Position numbers and translations under genes: made by a program
The notes under the pieces: model-generated
What the model saw: only the letters and a program-made list of their open reading frames with translations
Database searches by the model: none
Told to the model about the DNA's origin: nothing
Shown here: piece by piece, positions 1-56,971 of the stretch
Layout: every line of letters starts with the position of its first letter
How positions within the stretch are numbered: the first letter of the stretch is position 1
Assembly: GCA_905221605.1 (NCBI GenBank)
Contig: CAJNDS010000280.1
Coordinates: 846,357-910,356 of the forward strand
DNA from: Symbiodinium natans
Taxonomy: Eukaryota; Sar; Dinophyceae; Suessiales; Symbiodiniaceae
DNA: 64,000 nucleotides
Direction: 5' to 3'

Positions 1-21
1 ACGGCCCCCTCAAACCCTCAG

Positions 22-44153
<44,132 letters not shown>

Positions 44154-44561
44154 GTTGTGATTTTACGGTTTACTTTGATGGCGCGGGGTTTTGCTAGTGG
44201 GTTATCATGGTTAAACCTGATAAGCCAAAGGGTTATATCGGGTTAGGAGGGGGTTTAAGTAACAGGTTAGCTAAGTAGTTATGTAAGCACTTAGTGAAGT
44301 ATTTATGGAGACGCGGACCAGGTTTTTTTCCACGGCGTGAATGGTATTTTCAGAAAGGCATGGTGGCTTTTTTTCAACATGGAAAGCCGGCATGGTGAGA
44401 TTTCATGCCGCTTAGATTTGGCAATTCGAAAATCAAAGACATGGATTTCTGTGAGGCGCGAGACAAAAAGGTTTTTCCGGACATCAGTTTCGCTTGTCCG
44501 CGCGAGAGGAAATGGACGCATGCATGCAAATTTTTTCCCGACGGCGAAAGTATAGCGGAGT

Positions 44562-45470
44562 TCAAGAGTACGGCAACAATGTGGTGATCACCGTGTCTCT
44601 TTCAGTCCAAGTGAGACATGCCGCTATATGCTCCGTCGGCAGCATGTGCCCATGGTCCATGAGGCGCCATTCTGCGCTCTGCAGGTCCGGATCGTGCCGG
44701 AGCAACTGCAAAGATTGCACCCATGTATGCACATTGCCATCGATGGCGACGCTCGTCACGGCTTTAGCAGCCCCGCCATCTGCGAGCAGCACCATGTCTC
44801 CGGCACTGCAGACCTGGCCAGAGGCCAAGCGGACTTGCGCGCCGCAGAGGCATTCCGCTCGGACGAGCATGGCCGGGTCCCAGATTTCCATCAATCGGGC
44901 CATCAAGGCCTTGTTGCAAGCGTGGGGTCGCAGCAGCCGGCAGCGGCTAGAAAACAGCCCACCTTCCTGCAGGACGTGTAAGTCGTGCGCCAACGTCTCT
45001 TCCAGGAGGGATTTTTCGAAACGCTGCGTGTTCCGCACTGGCGCCGCGTATCTGGCCACGAGGCGATGCTTACGTTCGAGCACCCAGCATGCGGGCAGCT
45101 GCCCGAAGCGCTGCAGTGTGTCGGGGAAGTGCAGCAACCAGTGAAATTTTTTCACCATGTTGCCCTCCCAACCTGCTTGCACAACGGCATCGAGTGCCCT
45201 CTCGACAGCCATCTGAAGGCTGTGAGGAGAAACTTGCCGATTCTTCTGCGCAGCGTGCAGCAAATCCACCACGTGGCACATGTGCACAAAAGCCGCGCAC
45301 GGCTGTTCAAAGCCCGCTCGCATGGGACCTGTGCGCACCCATCTGCGCAGGATGGGGTATAAAGCCAAGGCTTCGCTGGCAGTGCACTTGAATTTTTTCG
45401 CTTCGATGCAGGCTTCTTTCTTTTTGTTGTCGAACAAGTCCTTCAAGTGCTTCATGGCCTTGCCCGGCAA
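44562..45470 (-). CDS. Transposase-like protein, C-terminal part
   Basis: 302 codons. The acceptor GCTGAACTCAG just upstream suggests the exon starts near 45495, before the Met at 45470. Contains WVLERKHRLVARYAAPVRN, a segment I associate with the C-terminal part of dinoflagellate transposase-like proteins, then a beta-rich tail ending TTLLPYS and TAG. Likely spliced to the 45561-46847 ORF. Confidence 0.6.
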   Translation of the reverse strand: MPGKAMKHLKDLFDNKKKEACIEAKKFKCTASEALALYPILRRWVRTGPMRAGFEQPCAAFVHMCHVVDLLHAAQKNRQVSPHSLQMAVERALDAVVQAGWEGNMVKKFHWLLHFPDTLQRFGQLPACWVLERKHRLVARYAAPVRNTQRFEKSLLEETLAHDLHVLQEGGLFSSRCRLLRPHACNKALMARLMEIWDPAMLVRAECLCGAQVRLASGQVCSAGDMVLLADGGAAKAVTSVAIDGNVHTWVQSLQLLRHDPDLQSAEWRLMDHGHMLPTEHIAACLTWTERDTVITTLLPYS

Positions 45471-45535
45471 CGTCCACTGCCCGACGTATTCGGACCTGAG
45501 TTCAGCATGCAGTACATGCGTGCTTGCGAAAGGAG

Positions 45536-45580
45536 ATATATATATATATATACAAAAAAATTATATACATATATAGAGGG
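45536..45580. repeat. AT-rich probable intron of the transposase-like gene
   Basis: TATATATATATATACAAAAAAATTATATACA separates two ORFs that would join. A longer similar gap with TATATA and TATGTA lies at 46825-46975. Confidence 0.55.
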
Positions 45581-46847
45581 TCGTGCGAGCGAGAAAAGGC
45601 AAAGAGATGTGCAGTATATATTCCGTGCAGCCCAGGCACACAGCCTGCCAGGCAGGCACCCCTGCTTTTTGCAGGCATGACAGCAAAAGAAACAAAGTCA
45701 AGGTCAGGGTGCCATTGGAGCAAGTGGCATGCATCCAATCGTGGGCAAACTGCGAGCAGGGTCGGAGCACATCGCGAAGATCGCGGTCGAACAGCAATCC
45801 ATGCTCCTGGAAATTGATGCCGGAGGCCTGCTCCCACAAGGCTATTTGAGCTTTGGGCACGCCGGCGGCCACGCGCCCCGCGAGGCGATCGGCGCTTTGC
45901 AAGACGTCTGCATCGGAGCAGAGGTGCAGATCCTGGTGGCGGAGCAGGCCGCAGACGCCGGCGAAGGCATGCTCGTCGTCCATGTCTGTGACGTCGAGAG
46001 CGCTCCGCAAGGTCATGGCGTTCATGCACAGCATGCAGAAGCGGCTGCCGGCGTCGCCTTTGATGCCGAAGACGTGTTTCTGCGCCGCGCCGTCTTGCAA
46101 GAACATGCCCAGCTCAAAGTACAGGCGCAAGGTCCGACCCATGGGGCATTTGAGGACCAAGCCGGCCTGCGGCCGCACAGGGCCCTTGAAGATTTGCTTC
46201 AAGATGATGTTGGCGACCTGGGAGATGCCGGCGCTTAAGGTCGCAACTTTGTGCGAGCGGAAAATGCCCAGGATCAACCAGGCTGGCTCCTGCATCAAGT
46301 GCACACCGAACTCGGCGAAAGCAGCGTATGCTACCCAGCACTTGCGTTCCTGTCTATGCGACAGAACATTGCCCGGCACGACTTCGTCGAGATACAAAAT
46401 GAAACGCCAGGGCTTATCGGGCGCACTGGGCACGGCGGCGTGCGCCCCCTGCAGCAGCTCCGTATAACTCCCACCTTGCTCATATGCGCCGGCCAGAAGC
46501 GACAAGGCGTTGACCAATAGGAGATCCTCGTCGCCTTCCTGGCGCAAGCGGGCTGCCTTGACTGGAAGCAGCAGGGGGCCATATAGGCTGCATTGCTGCA
46601 GCGCCAAGCGCGAGGCCTCTCGCATGTGCGTCCGCTGGTGCAGCTCCGGCACGCCACATCTGTCAACTTCAGCCAAAATGGCGTGCAAGGCGGACTGGGA
46701 CACGTAGGGCACCCGGCGGCGCACGCCCTCCAGCTTGCGGAGCTTGTTGTGGCGCTCGGACATCATGCATGAGGTCATGCATGCGCATGGCTTGGAGGAG
46801 CCAGGGGGGCCGCAATATATGTGCGCGTGTATATATAAATATTTCAT
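45561..46847 (-). CDS. Transposase-like protein, core domain
   Basis: The 428-codon frame; the first ~28 residues are probably intron, and coding likely begins near MMSERHNKLRKLEGVRRR. Then VPYVSQSALHAILAEV, an ILYLDEVVPGNVL strand (Asp154/Glu155), KGDAGSRFCMLC (Asp265, Cys271/274) and FAHDWMH (Asp370, His373). The spaced acidic residues recall an RNase-H-fold DDE/D transposase, but this is inference. After about residue 395 the frame probably enters an intron with TATA repeats before the 302-codon ORF. Confidence 0.6.
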   Translation of the reverse strand: MKYLYIHAHIYCGPPGSSKPCACMTSCMMSERHNKLRKLEGVRRRVPYVSQSALHAILAEVDRCGVPELHQRTHMREASRLALQQCSLYGPLLLPVKAARLRQEGDEDLLLVNALSLLAGAYEQGGSYTELLQGAHAAVPSAPDKPWRFILYLDEVVPGNVLSHRQERKCWVAYAAFAEFGVHLMQEPAWLILGIFRSHKVATLSAGISQVANIILKQIFKGPVRPQAGLVLKCPMGRTLRLYFELGMFLQDGAAQKHVFGIKGDAGSRFCMLCMNAMTLRSALDVTDMDDEHAFAGVCGLLRHQDLHLCSDADVLQSADRLAGRVAAGVPKAQIALWEQASGINFQEHGLLFDRDLRDVLRPCSQFAHDWMHATCSNGTLTLTLFLLLSCLQKAGVPAWQAVCLGCTEYILHISLPFLARTTLYICI

Positions 46848-47256
46848 TTACTTACAGATACTATATATAAGCATATATATATATATATATATAGGTATAC
46901 AGATGCACATCTCTATATATAGAAATATTATAGACATAGACATAAATACATATATATGTATATACATACATATGCAGTGTACGCACTGGGGCAGCATGTC
47001 TGCAGACGCATACACATGTAGTCATGCACATGCCGGCCATCGCTCCGCTGCACGTCTGCCTTGCTTGCAAGAAGAATCGGTTCGTTATACAAGTAGACGA
47101 CTCTATTTTTCCTCCCCCTTGCTGGTCGTGTAGCTGTAGTGCTTTGGATCGACAGCCACTTGCTGCATATAGCAGACTTGCCAAGCATCATGCAGTGCAT
47201 GAACGCCGACTCGGCTGCCATTGTAGCCCGGCACGCAGCATGCGAGCGCGCTGCCT

Positions 47257-48801
47257 TTACTGCCCATTCCAGGCGAGCCATTCCTGGCGCGTCATTCTCT
47301 GACCGTTGAAGGCAGGATTCAAACACACGGCGCAGCTGAGCCCCCTGCACTTCTTGCACCCCAGCTTTTTGGTTTTGTCGGCGGCTTTGGGCTTTGGCCG
47401 GGCCGCCGCGGCCGGCGTCTGCTGCTTGCTTGCTGGCTTCTTGCAGGGCTTGCAAGGAGCCCTGCCCTTGGCTGCAGCCTTATAAACCTTAGCCTTGCCC
47501 TTGGCGTCGGGTTTGGCGTCTTTGCGCCCCACAAGTTTGTCGAAGGCTGCCTGCTCATAAGCCGCCAAGCTGTGTGGCTGGGCTTCCTGTGCGTCCGGGT
47601 CACTGCAGGCTGGCTTCTGCTGCGGCGAGTGTCCGACCCCTGCACTTGTCCCTGGCCCCGGCCGTTCTGTCTGGGCTCCCTCCGCAGCGTCAGGCTCTGC
47701 TTCCGCAGCTGCATGGAGCGGACCCTGCGGCGGCGGGAGGCCGGGCGCTGGCAAGGAGTTGGCAGGCAGCCCATGCCTGTCTTCCAGCGGTGCAGCCGCC
47801 AAGCTGAGCGGCACATTGTGCAGTTTGGAAGGCTTCCTTGGAAGGAACTGCACTCGCGGCTCAGGGTCTGGGCGTGGTTGCATCACTTGCTGAAAGCCTT
47901 GCAGCAAAACTTGCAGCAGCCTTTCCTGATCCGTCTCCGCCACTGCACCGAGGCTGCCGCTGGGCTGGTTCTGCAGGCCGTTTGTGCGCCCAAGCGGCGT
48001 GTCCCGCAGGGAAGCGTGTGTGTTGCGGACGGGATTGGACAGCAGCATGTGCAAGTGGGGGAGTTCCCTGGCCACGGGGGGTCCGGACGAGTAGGCTGCT
48101 TTGAAGGCAGCTTCCGGCATGTCTTGTGGACGCGCGGGATAGTGCAGGAGCGGCGTGACGCCCGGAGGCGTTTGGGTTGTGTCGGCGGTGAACGCCGCGA
48201 GGAGGCGCTGCACAAGGCCGTAATATTCTGTCGGCGTTGGTAAACGCCCTCCCTGCATCGTCTCGTGCGCAATAACCGCGGCCACATGCTTCTTTGTGGC
48301 CTCCTTCAAGCTCACGATGCCGAGCAGCTTCAAGCGTCGCACGACGGCGGTCAACGCCCGCACTTGCTGACATGAGTGCACTTCAGCCCATTCCGCTTCG
48401 GTCAAGTAGTACTGCAGGGATTGCAAAGATTGCGGCACCCGCGTGACCTTGACGGCGCTCCCGGTGGCAGTGGGCCCCGCCCCTGCCTGCACTCGCTCGT
48501 CAACAGCCGCCGACAGCATGTCTTTGTGCTCGGCGTCGAAGACGCCTCCATGCGTGGCTATGCAGCGGTAGAGCTCGGCGGCGTCAAAAGCGCCCGCATT
48601 TTTTATCTTGTGCACCACATTGCCGACCATGGCGGCAGCAATGCCCGCAGCCGAGCCGCCCTGCGGCGTGGCCTGTCTTCGGGCTCGCAGGAGGTCCGCC
48701 ACGTCTGTGATCTCTTTCACCACATCAGCAGTGCCCCAGCTCGACATGGCAAAGAACCCCACCCTGAACGGCAACGACCCTGCATGTCTGTGCGTATGCA
48801 T
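47257..48801 (-). CDS. Transposon-associated protein with C-terminal zinc knuckle
   Basis: 514 codons; a second Met at residue 19 (MSSWGTADVV) may be the true start. The first half is helical and includes a segment around LTEAEWAEVHSCQQVRALTA. The middle is Pro/Gln/Ala-rich and disordered, the tail Lys-rich. Residues 482-493 form C-x2-C-x4-C-x2-C (CKKCRGLSCAVC), followed by NPAFNGQRMTRQEW. That Cys-rich end followed by an R-x-x-W motif recurs, as I recall, in many uncharacterised dinoflagellate proteins next to the transposase-like partner downstream. Confidence 0.6.
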   Translation of the reverse strand: MHTHRHAGSLPFRVGFFAMSSWGTADVVKEITDVADLLRARRQATPQGGSAAGIAAAMVGNVVHKIKNAGAFDAAELYRCIATHGGVFDAEHKDMLSAAVDERVQAGAGPTATGSAVKVTRVPQSLQSLQYYLTEAEWAEVHSCQQVRALTAVVRRLKLLGIVSLKEATKKHVAAVIAHETMQGGRLPTPTEYYGLVQRLLAAFTADTTQTPPGVTPLLHYPARPQDMPEAAFKAAYSSGPPVARELPHLHMLLSNPVRNTHASLRDTPLGRTNGLQNQPSGSLGAVAETDQERLLQVLLQGFQQVMQPRPDPEPRVQFLPRKPSKLHNVPLSLAAAPLEDRHGLPANSLPAPGLPPPQGPLHAAAEAEPDAAEGAQTERPGPGTSAGVGHSPQQKPACSDPDAQEAQPHSLAAYEQAAFDKLVGRKDAKPDAKGKAKVYKAAAKGRAPCKPCKKPASKQQTPAAAARPKPKAADKTKKLGCKKCRGLSCAVCLNPAFNGQRMTRQEWLAWNGQ

Positions 48802-49227
48802 GGTCCGTTTTTGTTTAATATAGAAGAATATATGAGGTTGAAAGAAACGCTGAGAAGAAGCATTGACCTTGAAACGCGGTCGCGCAACATTGCAGGGCTT
48901 GCGTCATGACGCATGCATGCTTGCAAGACATGAACGCACTACATACTATACAGTCAGGGCCGGACGATGCGACTTTTTTCCGCGTGCTGTGCAAACGCGT
49001 GCTGCAGCGGCCGGAGGCCGAGGACATCTGTACAAAAGGGCGAGAAAGGGACGGCTTCAAGAGCCCGCAGGCATGCCATGCATGTTCCTGCGTGCATGGT
49101 TCCCGGCTCTGCAGAGCCCCAAGAACTCGCGGCAGGGACAGCCCCCAGGAGTCGCGGCTACAGAGAGCCCCATGCGGTGCAATGGCGGCTGTGGTCAGCC
49201 CCGCGCTGTTGTGCGCGCGTCCGGCGT

Positions 49228-50049
49228 CTAGCGCCGCGTCACATTGTCGACGCACGCCAGCTGGCCAACCAGCGTGGCGTCCATGCACCGCATGTGGAGG
49301 AGCATCGTGCGCGCGGACGCGCGCAGCCAGCACACGTGGTGATCGCTTGATTCCGCGATGGGAATCACGATCGCCGGCGTGCGGCTGGCACAGCCCTCGC
49401 AGCGCTCCGGCACCGGGCCTTCGGGGAGCGGGAAGCCGTCGAACTCCAGGCTCCAGGCACTGTCTGCCCCGTCGTCTGGCGTGTCGCTGTGCTCGAACGC
49501 CAGGAGCACCTTGGAAAAGCACAGCCAGCAAAGCAAGGTGCTGGTGCCCTGGCGACGCACGCCCGCTGCAGCGGCTCTGCGCTCGCAGTCCTGACACTGG
49601 GGCTGCTGCTCGGTCATGTCGGCAATCATGCCCCGCAAGCGACAGAGCGCGCGCAAAACCTGCTTGGGCACACTCCAGTCCTCCGGCCAAGAGCTTAAGG
49701 CCCCCACAGCGATGCCCAGCTGCACTAGCACATGCACCGGACTTCGCAGCATCTCGGCCAGGGCCTCACCGCGAACGATTTCGGCGTCCTGGCGCCCTGC
49801 GCCGTCCATTGCGCCCTCGGCAAAGACGGCGGCATAAAAGCAAGCGCACGCCTGCTGGTCTTCGCCAGAGGATGCCTTGACGGCAAGACGCAGGACTTCC
49901 TGCAGCAAGTGCACCTCGGGCCGGGGGAATGTGTCGGCGGCAAGCGCCCTCCAGCGCGGAGCGTCTGGGTGAACGGCGGCTGGCGCCGGAGCCGGCGTGG
50001 GGTCGCCGAGCCACGCACGCGCCGTGTCCGAGCGGCGCGAGGAGTCCAT
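49228..50049 (-). CDS. Hypothetical Cys-rich protein, first ORF of the element
   Basis: 273 codons from ATG at 50049. The N-terminal third is Ala/Pro-rich; the middle has three CxxC pairs (CQDC, CWLC, CEGC) that could bind zinc. It ends CVDNVTRR and TAG. Codon-like GC3 bias matches the other ORFs in the block. Could encode an accessory DNA-binding protein or an N-terminal exon. Not recognised. Confidence 0.5.
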   Translation of the reverse strand: MDSSRRSDTARAWLGDPTPAPAPAAVHPDAPRWRALAADTFPRPEVHLLQEVLRLAVKASSGEDQQACACFYAAVFAEGAMDGAGRQDAEIVRGEALAEMLRSPVHVLVQLGIAVGALSSWPEDWSVPKQVLRALCRLRGMIADMTEQQPQCQDCERRAAAAGVRRQGTSTLLCWLCFSKVLLAFEHSDTPDDGADSAWSLEFDGFPLPEGPVPERCEGCASRTPAIVIPIAESSDHHVCWLRASARTMLLHMRCMDATLVGQLACVDNVTRR

Positions 50050-50599
50050 GGCGCGCTACTCTAACGCCGTGGATCTCTTGTTGACTGTTCGACTCCTACC
50101 TGTACCGGCTTTGGTGGCAGTTCTGTTTTTACTGTCTGCTTGTGGTTGCTTGAGTCGCTGTGACGTCAGGTTCGTGTGTCCATGCGCACAACATGGAAGA
50201 AGTCTCTTTTACTCGAGCGAAAGAAGACTTGGGCCGCAAGGGTCAAGGGAGCCATTGCAGGTTGGTTCTCACGAGCAAAGGGAAAACTTGAAACCAAAGA
50301 CGATGTCCTGGTCGGGCAAGACAGCATTCCTGTGCTTTCCCGGCGTGTTTGTTTTTTTGAGTGTTTCTGGCGGAAGATGGCAGAAATGAACGGCCCCAGC
50401 TTTCAATTCGACGGACGAACTGTCGACGCAAACCGGTGGCCAGACGAGAAGAGCATTCATGGCAGGGGCAGCATGCATCAAAGAAATTGTGCCCAGGCTG
50501 CAATGGGCCCTCCTTTTTGCATGAGGAAAGCATTCTTTCGGAGTACGTCCTAGGTTTTTTTTGTTTGTCTTTATTCCAACGCACGCATTCGTGTGCATT

Positions 50600-51045
50600 C
50601 GGCGGAAATTTCCCTTATTTCCGATCTTACATGTACTTTTGAAGGTTGCATGTGCAAGTGCATGTGAAAATTCGAACACACACAGACATACAGAACCAGG
50701 ATTTTTTTTATGCAGGTGAAATGCTTCCAGAAACAAATTAAAGGAGATTGGCGGAAATCTCCAGGGCAAGGCTCAAATTTCAGGAGAAGAAAGAGCATGC
50801 ATGTACTCACATGTCTGCAAGCAAGACATATTTTTAGGTTTTTCTGACCGCTAGACATGTCTCCCATTTTGCATTTTGCATTCGACTGCCGATAAACATG
50901 AGGAGCAGTGTTTGTATCGTATAAAAGTTTTACAGCAGCCTGGCCACAAAAATGATTTGTGTTAAAAAAAAAAAGAATCAAATTGACACGCACTGCCCAG
51001 GTTTTTCGACTCAAGTTCGCCGTCCCAGAGTTTTTGAACAAAGCT
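50600..51045. other. Low-GC spacer, nothing recognised
   Basis: AT-richer than the block to its left. No ORF or repeat that I can support. Confidence 0.5.
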
Positions 51046-51050
51046 TGTGG

Positions 51051-51051
51051 T

Positions 51052-51086
<35 letters not shown>
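51051..51086 (+). repeat. Poly-G run
   Basis: About 36 consecutive G. Marks the boundary between the transposon-bearing block and a telomeric remnant. Confidence 0.85.
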
Positions 51087-51088
<2 letters not shown>

Positions 51089-51202
51089 GAGCCCCGAGGT
51101 CGGCAGGGTTGGTGGGGGGCGTTTATGGTTGGGGTTTGCTTTTAGTGCTGGGGGCACGCTGTGGCTTCGGTATGGGGAACGTATTGCGTAAGCACCATAA
51201 TT

Positions 51203-51805
51203 TTAAACCCTAAACACAAATCCGTTAAGCCCGAAACCCGTGAGAGTAAGCCTAGCATGGCTGTAATGTAAAAAATAAAGATAAAACTAGAAACCCTTAA
51301 GTTTAAAGTTGCAATAGGCAAAGTTTATTGCACCATATGTGTCGAGTTATTGCAAAAACATAAGTTAGGCTAAACCCTAAACCCTAAACCCTAAACCCTA
51401 CACCGTAAACACAAAACCCAAAACCCTAAACCCTAAACCCTGAACCCTAAACCCTAGACCCCAGACCCTACACCCTAGACCCTAAACCCGAAAGCCTAAA
51501 CCCTAAACCCTGAACCGTCAAGCCTAAACTCTAAACCCTAAACCCGAAACCCTAAACCGAAGACCCTAAACCCTAAACCCTAAACCTTAAACCCGGAATC
51601 CTAAACCCTAAACCCTAAACCCTCTAACCTAAATCCTAGACCCTAAACCCTAGACCCTAGACCCTTAACCCTTAACCCTAAACCCGAAACCCTAAACCCT
51701 AAATCCCAAACCCTATAAACCTTAAACCCGAAACCCTCAACCCTTAACCCGAAAACCTAAACCCAATACCGTACAGTCTAAACCCTAAACCCTAGACCCT
51801 AAACA
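51203..51805. repeat. Degenerate CCCTAAA block
   Basis: About 60 mostly imperfect C-strand heptamers (CCCTAGA, CCCGAAA, CCTTAAA). Much more decayed than the arrays left of 44 kb. A stray TTAGGGTTTAGGG follows at 51958. Confidence 0.85.
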
Positions 51806-52131
51806 TTATTGGCATATATCAAAAAAAAATACTTATATTTCGATGTGGCATGGACCTTTATGTATTATTTGACGTTCTCTCTTGTTTTGTATTTAAAAAC
51901 CTATAAACAAACTAAATCCAAGAAACCTGAAGCACAAATTCACCAATTTCGTTCTCTTAGGGTTTAGGGCTTACGATTTATAATTTACTCTGTTTTTTGA
52001 CGCGAACGTACAGACGCAGTCAGATGTTGGCAACGAATACTAGCTATCACTTCTGCTCTTGCGTGGGGGATGATCCAAGCGGTCTCTCGGGTCGAGCTGC
52101 GCACCGTTGTGCGCACATTGAAGTGTCCTGT

Positions 52132-52672
52132 CAGCTGTCGTGCCCAATTGTTGCTTGGTGTGGATCGGCAAAGATCACTGCTACTGAAAGAGGCATCTTC
52201 TCATGAAGATGCCCTAACTCTTTCAAGACATCTACATTATCATTCAACGCGTACAGACGTCGGTTCGACAACCTGTAAAACTTCGTACTCTTCTTCACAA
52301 ACTGAAGTGGACGCGAGTCCTGCAGTGCCCTGAACCGTCTCGTGCAGAAAACACCCCCGCAGAAAATCACTGCCTTTACCGCAAGCATTGGAATCATACA
52401 ACCGCACAACCCGCTACAGTCCACCTCCGCCACGGACGCACCCATGACCGCAGAAGCCACTGCCCCGCCGATAAGGAGCCGACCAAAAACAAGCAACGAC
52501 GGCACCCATTGCAAAAGACCTGCGAAAACGTCTCGCGTAATCAGTGACCATCATACAACAATCGGTGAACAATCTTAAGACACTATTTTTGCGGGCAACC
52601 AATAGCAACTGGTCGACCAAGCCGATGCCTGAAGACGGCACGGCTGCGGCGCCTCGGAGCTTGTCTTCCTGA
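52132..52672 (-). pseudogene. Duplicated coding remnant, copy 1
   Basis: Minus-strand frame 52514-52131 is open: a hydrophobic stretch LLIGGAVASAVMGASVAEV, then FCTRRFRALQDSRPLQFVKK and YALNDNVDVLKELGHLHEK. Repeated at 52708-53260 with about 90% identity. No family recognised. Confidence 0.5.
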
Positions 52673-52707
52673 CTCGGGAAACGGCTGCGGCCGACGCCAA
52701 GTCTCGC

Positions 52708-53260
52708 CAGCTGTCGTGCAGAATTGTTGCTTGGTGTGCGTCGACAAAGATCACTGCTACTGAAAGAGGCTTCTTCTCATGAAGATGCCCTAACTCTTTC
52801 AAGACATCTACATTATCATTCAACGCGTACAGACGTCGGTTCGACAATCTGTCGAACTTCGTACTCTTCTTCACAAACTGAAGTGGACGCGAGTCCTGCA
52901 GTGCCCTGAACCGTCTCGTGCAGAAAACACTCCCGCAGAAAATCACCTTGAGACACATGCCTTTACCGCAACCATTGGAACCATGCAGCCGCACAACCCG
53001 CTACAGTCCACCTCCGCCACGGACACTCCCATGACCGCAGAAGCCACTGCCCCGCCGAGAAGGAGCCAAAAAAAAAAAGAGCAACGACAGCACCCATTGC
53101 AAAAGACCCGCGAAAACTTCTCGGATAATCAGTGACCATCATACAACAATCGGTGAACAATCTTAAGACACTAACTTTGCGGACATCAAATAGCAACTCG
53201 TTGACCAAGCCGATGCCTGAAAACGGCGCGGCTCCAGCGCCTCGAAGCTTGTCTTCCTCA
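52708..53260 (-). pseudogene. Duplicated coding remnant, copy 2, frameshifted
   Basis: Same order as copy 1. An extra ~11 bp (CTTGAGACACA near 52948) and an A-run change near 53068 break the frame into two ORFs (52994-52575 and 53208-52963). The GSNGCGKG string made by the shift is not a real P-loop. Confidence 0.55.
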
Positions 53261-53261
53261 C

Positions 53262-55535
<2,274 letters not shown>

Positions 55536-55724
55536 ATATATATCTCTCCCTTGTCTCTCCCTATTCCCTTTTGATGGGACGCCCCAGAACTAAAATATTT
55601 AAATCCAGGTATTTGAATAATTAAATTCTTTAAATTATTTAAATGGTTGGGTTTCCAGAGGAACCAATGGATTTGAATAATTAGATTATTTAGATTATTT
55701 TGGCGCCTCCTGTGAGCCAAGTCT

Positions 55725-56015
55725 GTGATGAAGTATGTCCCTTCTCCCCGCGGGCCAAATTTGTGATGAAGTATGTCCCCTCTCCCCGTGGGCCAAATTT
55801 GTGATGAAGCATGTCCCCTCTCCCCGTAGGCCAGGTCTGTGATCCAGCATCCCACCAGCGTGATGAAGTAGGTTCCCTCTCTTTGTGGCTGAAGTATGTC
55901 CCCTCGCCCCGTGGGCCATGTTTGTGATCCAGCCCCCCAGCAGCGTGATGAAGTATATCCCCTCTCCCTGTGGGCCAAGTCTGTGATGAAGTATGTCCCT
56001 TCTCCCCATGATGAA
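55725..56015 (+). repeat. Minisatellite GTGATGAAGTATGTCCC..CTCCCCGTGGGCC
   Basis: About seven units of roughly 40 bp between copies A and B. Minus-strand ORFs here (RGEGTYFITDLAHG type) come from the repeat. Confidence 0.8.
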
Positions 56016-56169
56016 GTATATTTGGAAGCTGAGAGTCGTGTTTTGGTGTGGTAGATTGTGGTAGATAGAAAGGAAAGGGCATGAGAAAGTAGCGAGAGGA
56101 GCTCTTCAATTCCCTTCCTGCTTTATTGCAACACATGCCCCTCTTGTTCTTCCTTTCTTGTGTTTTTGT

Positions 56170-56765
56170 CATTTAGAGGGGAACAGGAGAAGAGGAGCGA
56201 GAGAGAAGGAGAGGGGAGAGATAACAGGAATCCAATTTCAATGGAATAGCAAAGAAAAGAATAGAAGAGAGATGAATAGAGAAGAGGGAGAGACAAAACG
56301 AGGCGCTGAGAAGATGGCACTCTTCTTTATCTATCCTATCTCCCTTATCTCTCCCTTCCCTCTTTCTTTTCGAAATAAGAACAACTAAAGAGGAAGAATT
56401 TATGAAAAGGAGAAGAGTAAGGAAAAGAGCAGAAGAGATAGGCCGAGAAGAGGGACATGATGAAGTACGGCAAGGTCCAAGCGCAAGGAGTCACCCTCTG
56501 CTTTACCTTCCACTGCTTTGTCATACCTGTCTTGTGCTTTATCAGTTAAACGGAAACAGAAGGAGAGAAGGGAAAGGGAAGTGAGAGAGGAGAGACAACA
56601 AGGAGGCCATTTTAATTTTCTGGAAGGGTACTGAACAGAAGAGAGGAGACAAGAAACAAGGAGACGGAGGAACACAACAAGGCGCAAAGAAGATGGCACT
56701 CTTCTTTGTCTATCATCTCTCCCTTCCTTGTCTCTCCCTTTTCCCTCTATTCTTAAAAAGGACAA
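56170..56765. repeat. Third, partial copy of the purine-rich part of the duplication
   Basis: AGAGGGGAACAGGAGAAGAG onward follows 55022-55520 and 58485-58980, more diverged. Confidence 0.7.
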
Positions 56766-56971
56766 GACCTCTTCGCAGATAGGTGCCCTCTCTCCTCTTC
56801 AGGAAGCCCCCTTGCCCTTATTTTGCTTGCTTTCTGAAACGACAAGGAAAACAACACATAGAAAGAGAGGAAATGGAATGAACCAATAGGCAGTGGAGCT
56901 CTTCAATTTCTTTCCCTATCTCTTTTCTTCTTTTTTCATTCTTCATTCAACAAGGAAAAGAAGCTTCCTTT

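Larger units (their letters stand above)
44300..50600 (-). mobile_element. Putative dinoflagellate-type transposon, four minus-strand ORFs
   Basis: A 6-kb GC-rich block lacks the telomeric heptamers that fill the sequence to its left. Its long ORFs all read leftward: 273, 514, 428 and 302 codons. AT-rich (TATA) gaps at 45541-45575 and 46825-46975 look like introns, so the last three may be exons of one gene. I found no convincing terminal inverted repeats or target duplication; the borders are approximate. Inserted in the intron after 44153 or in intergenic DNA. Confidence 0.55.

Noticed and set aside
44280-48960. CACTA-type transposon ends (CACTAC near 48936, TTAGTG near 44289)
   Set aside because: The strings are short, not at plausible borders of the ORF block and not extended inverted repeats.
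48815-49690. Minus-strand 291-codon ORF
   Set aside because: Overlaps the 273-codon ORF in another frame and is rich in Arg/Ala/His without pattern; likely a shadow, though it could hide a short exon.
44494-50049. Plus-strand ORFs of 125-324 codons
   Set aside because: Shadows of the GC-rich minus-strand ORFs; their residue content (Arg/Cys/Ala-rich) is unnatural and they lack the motifs.
52930-52994. P-loop-like GSNGCGKG
   Set aside because: Lacks the Ser/Thr after GK and arises only in the frameshifted copy; copy 1 has no such string.
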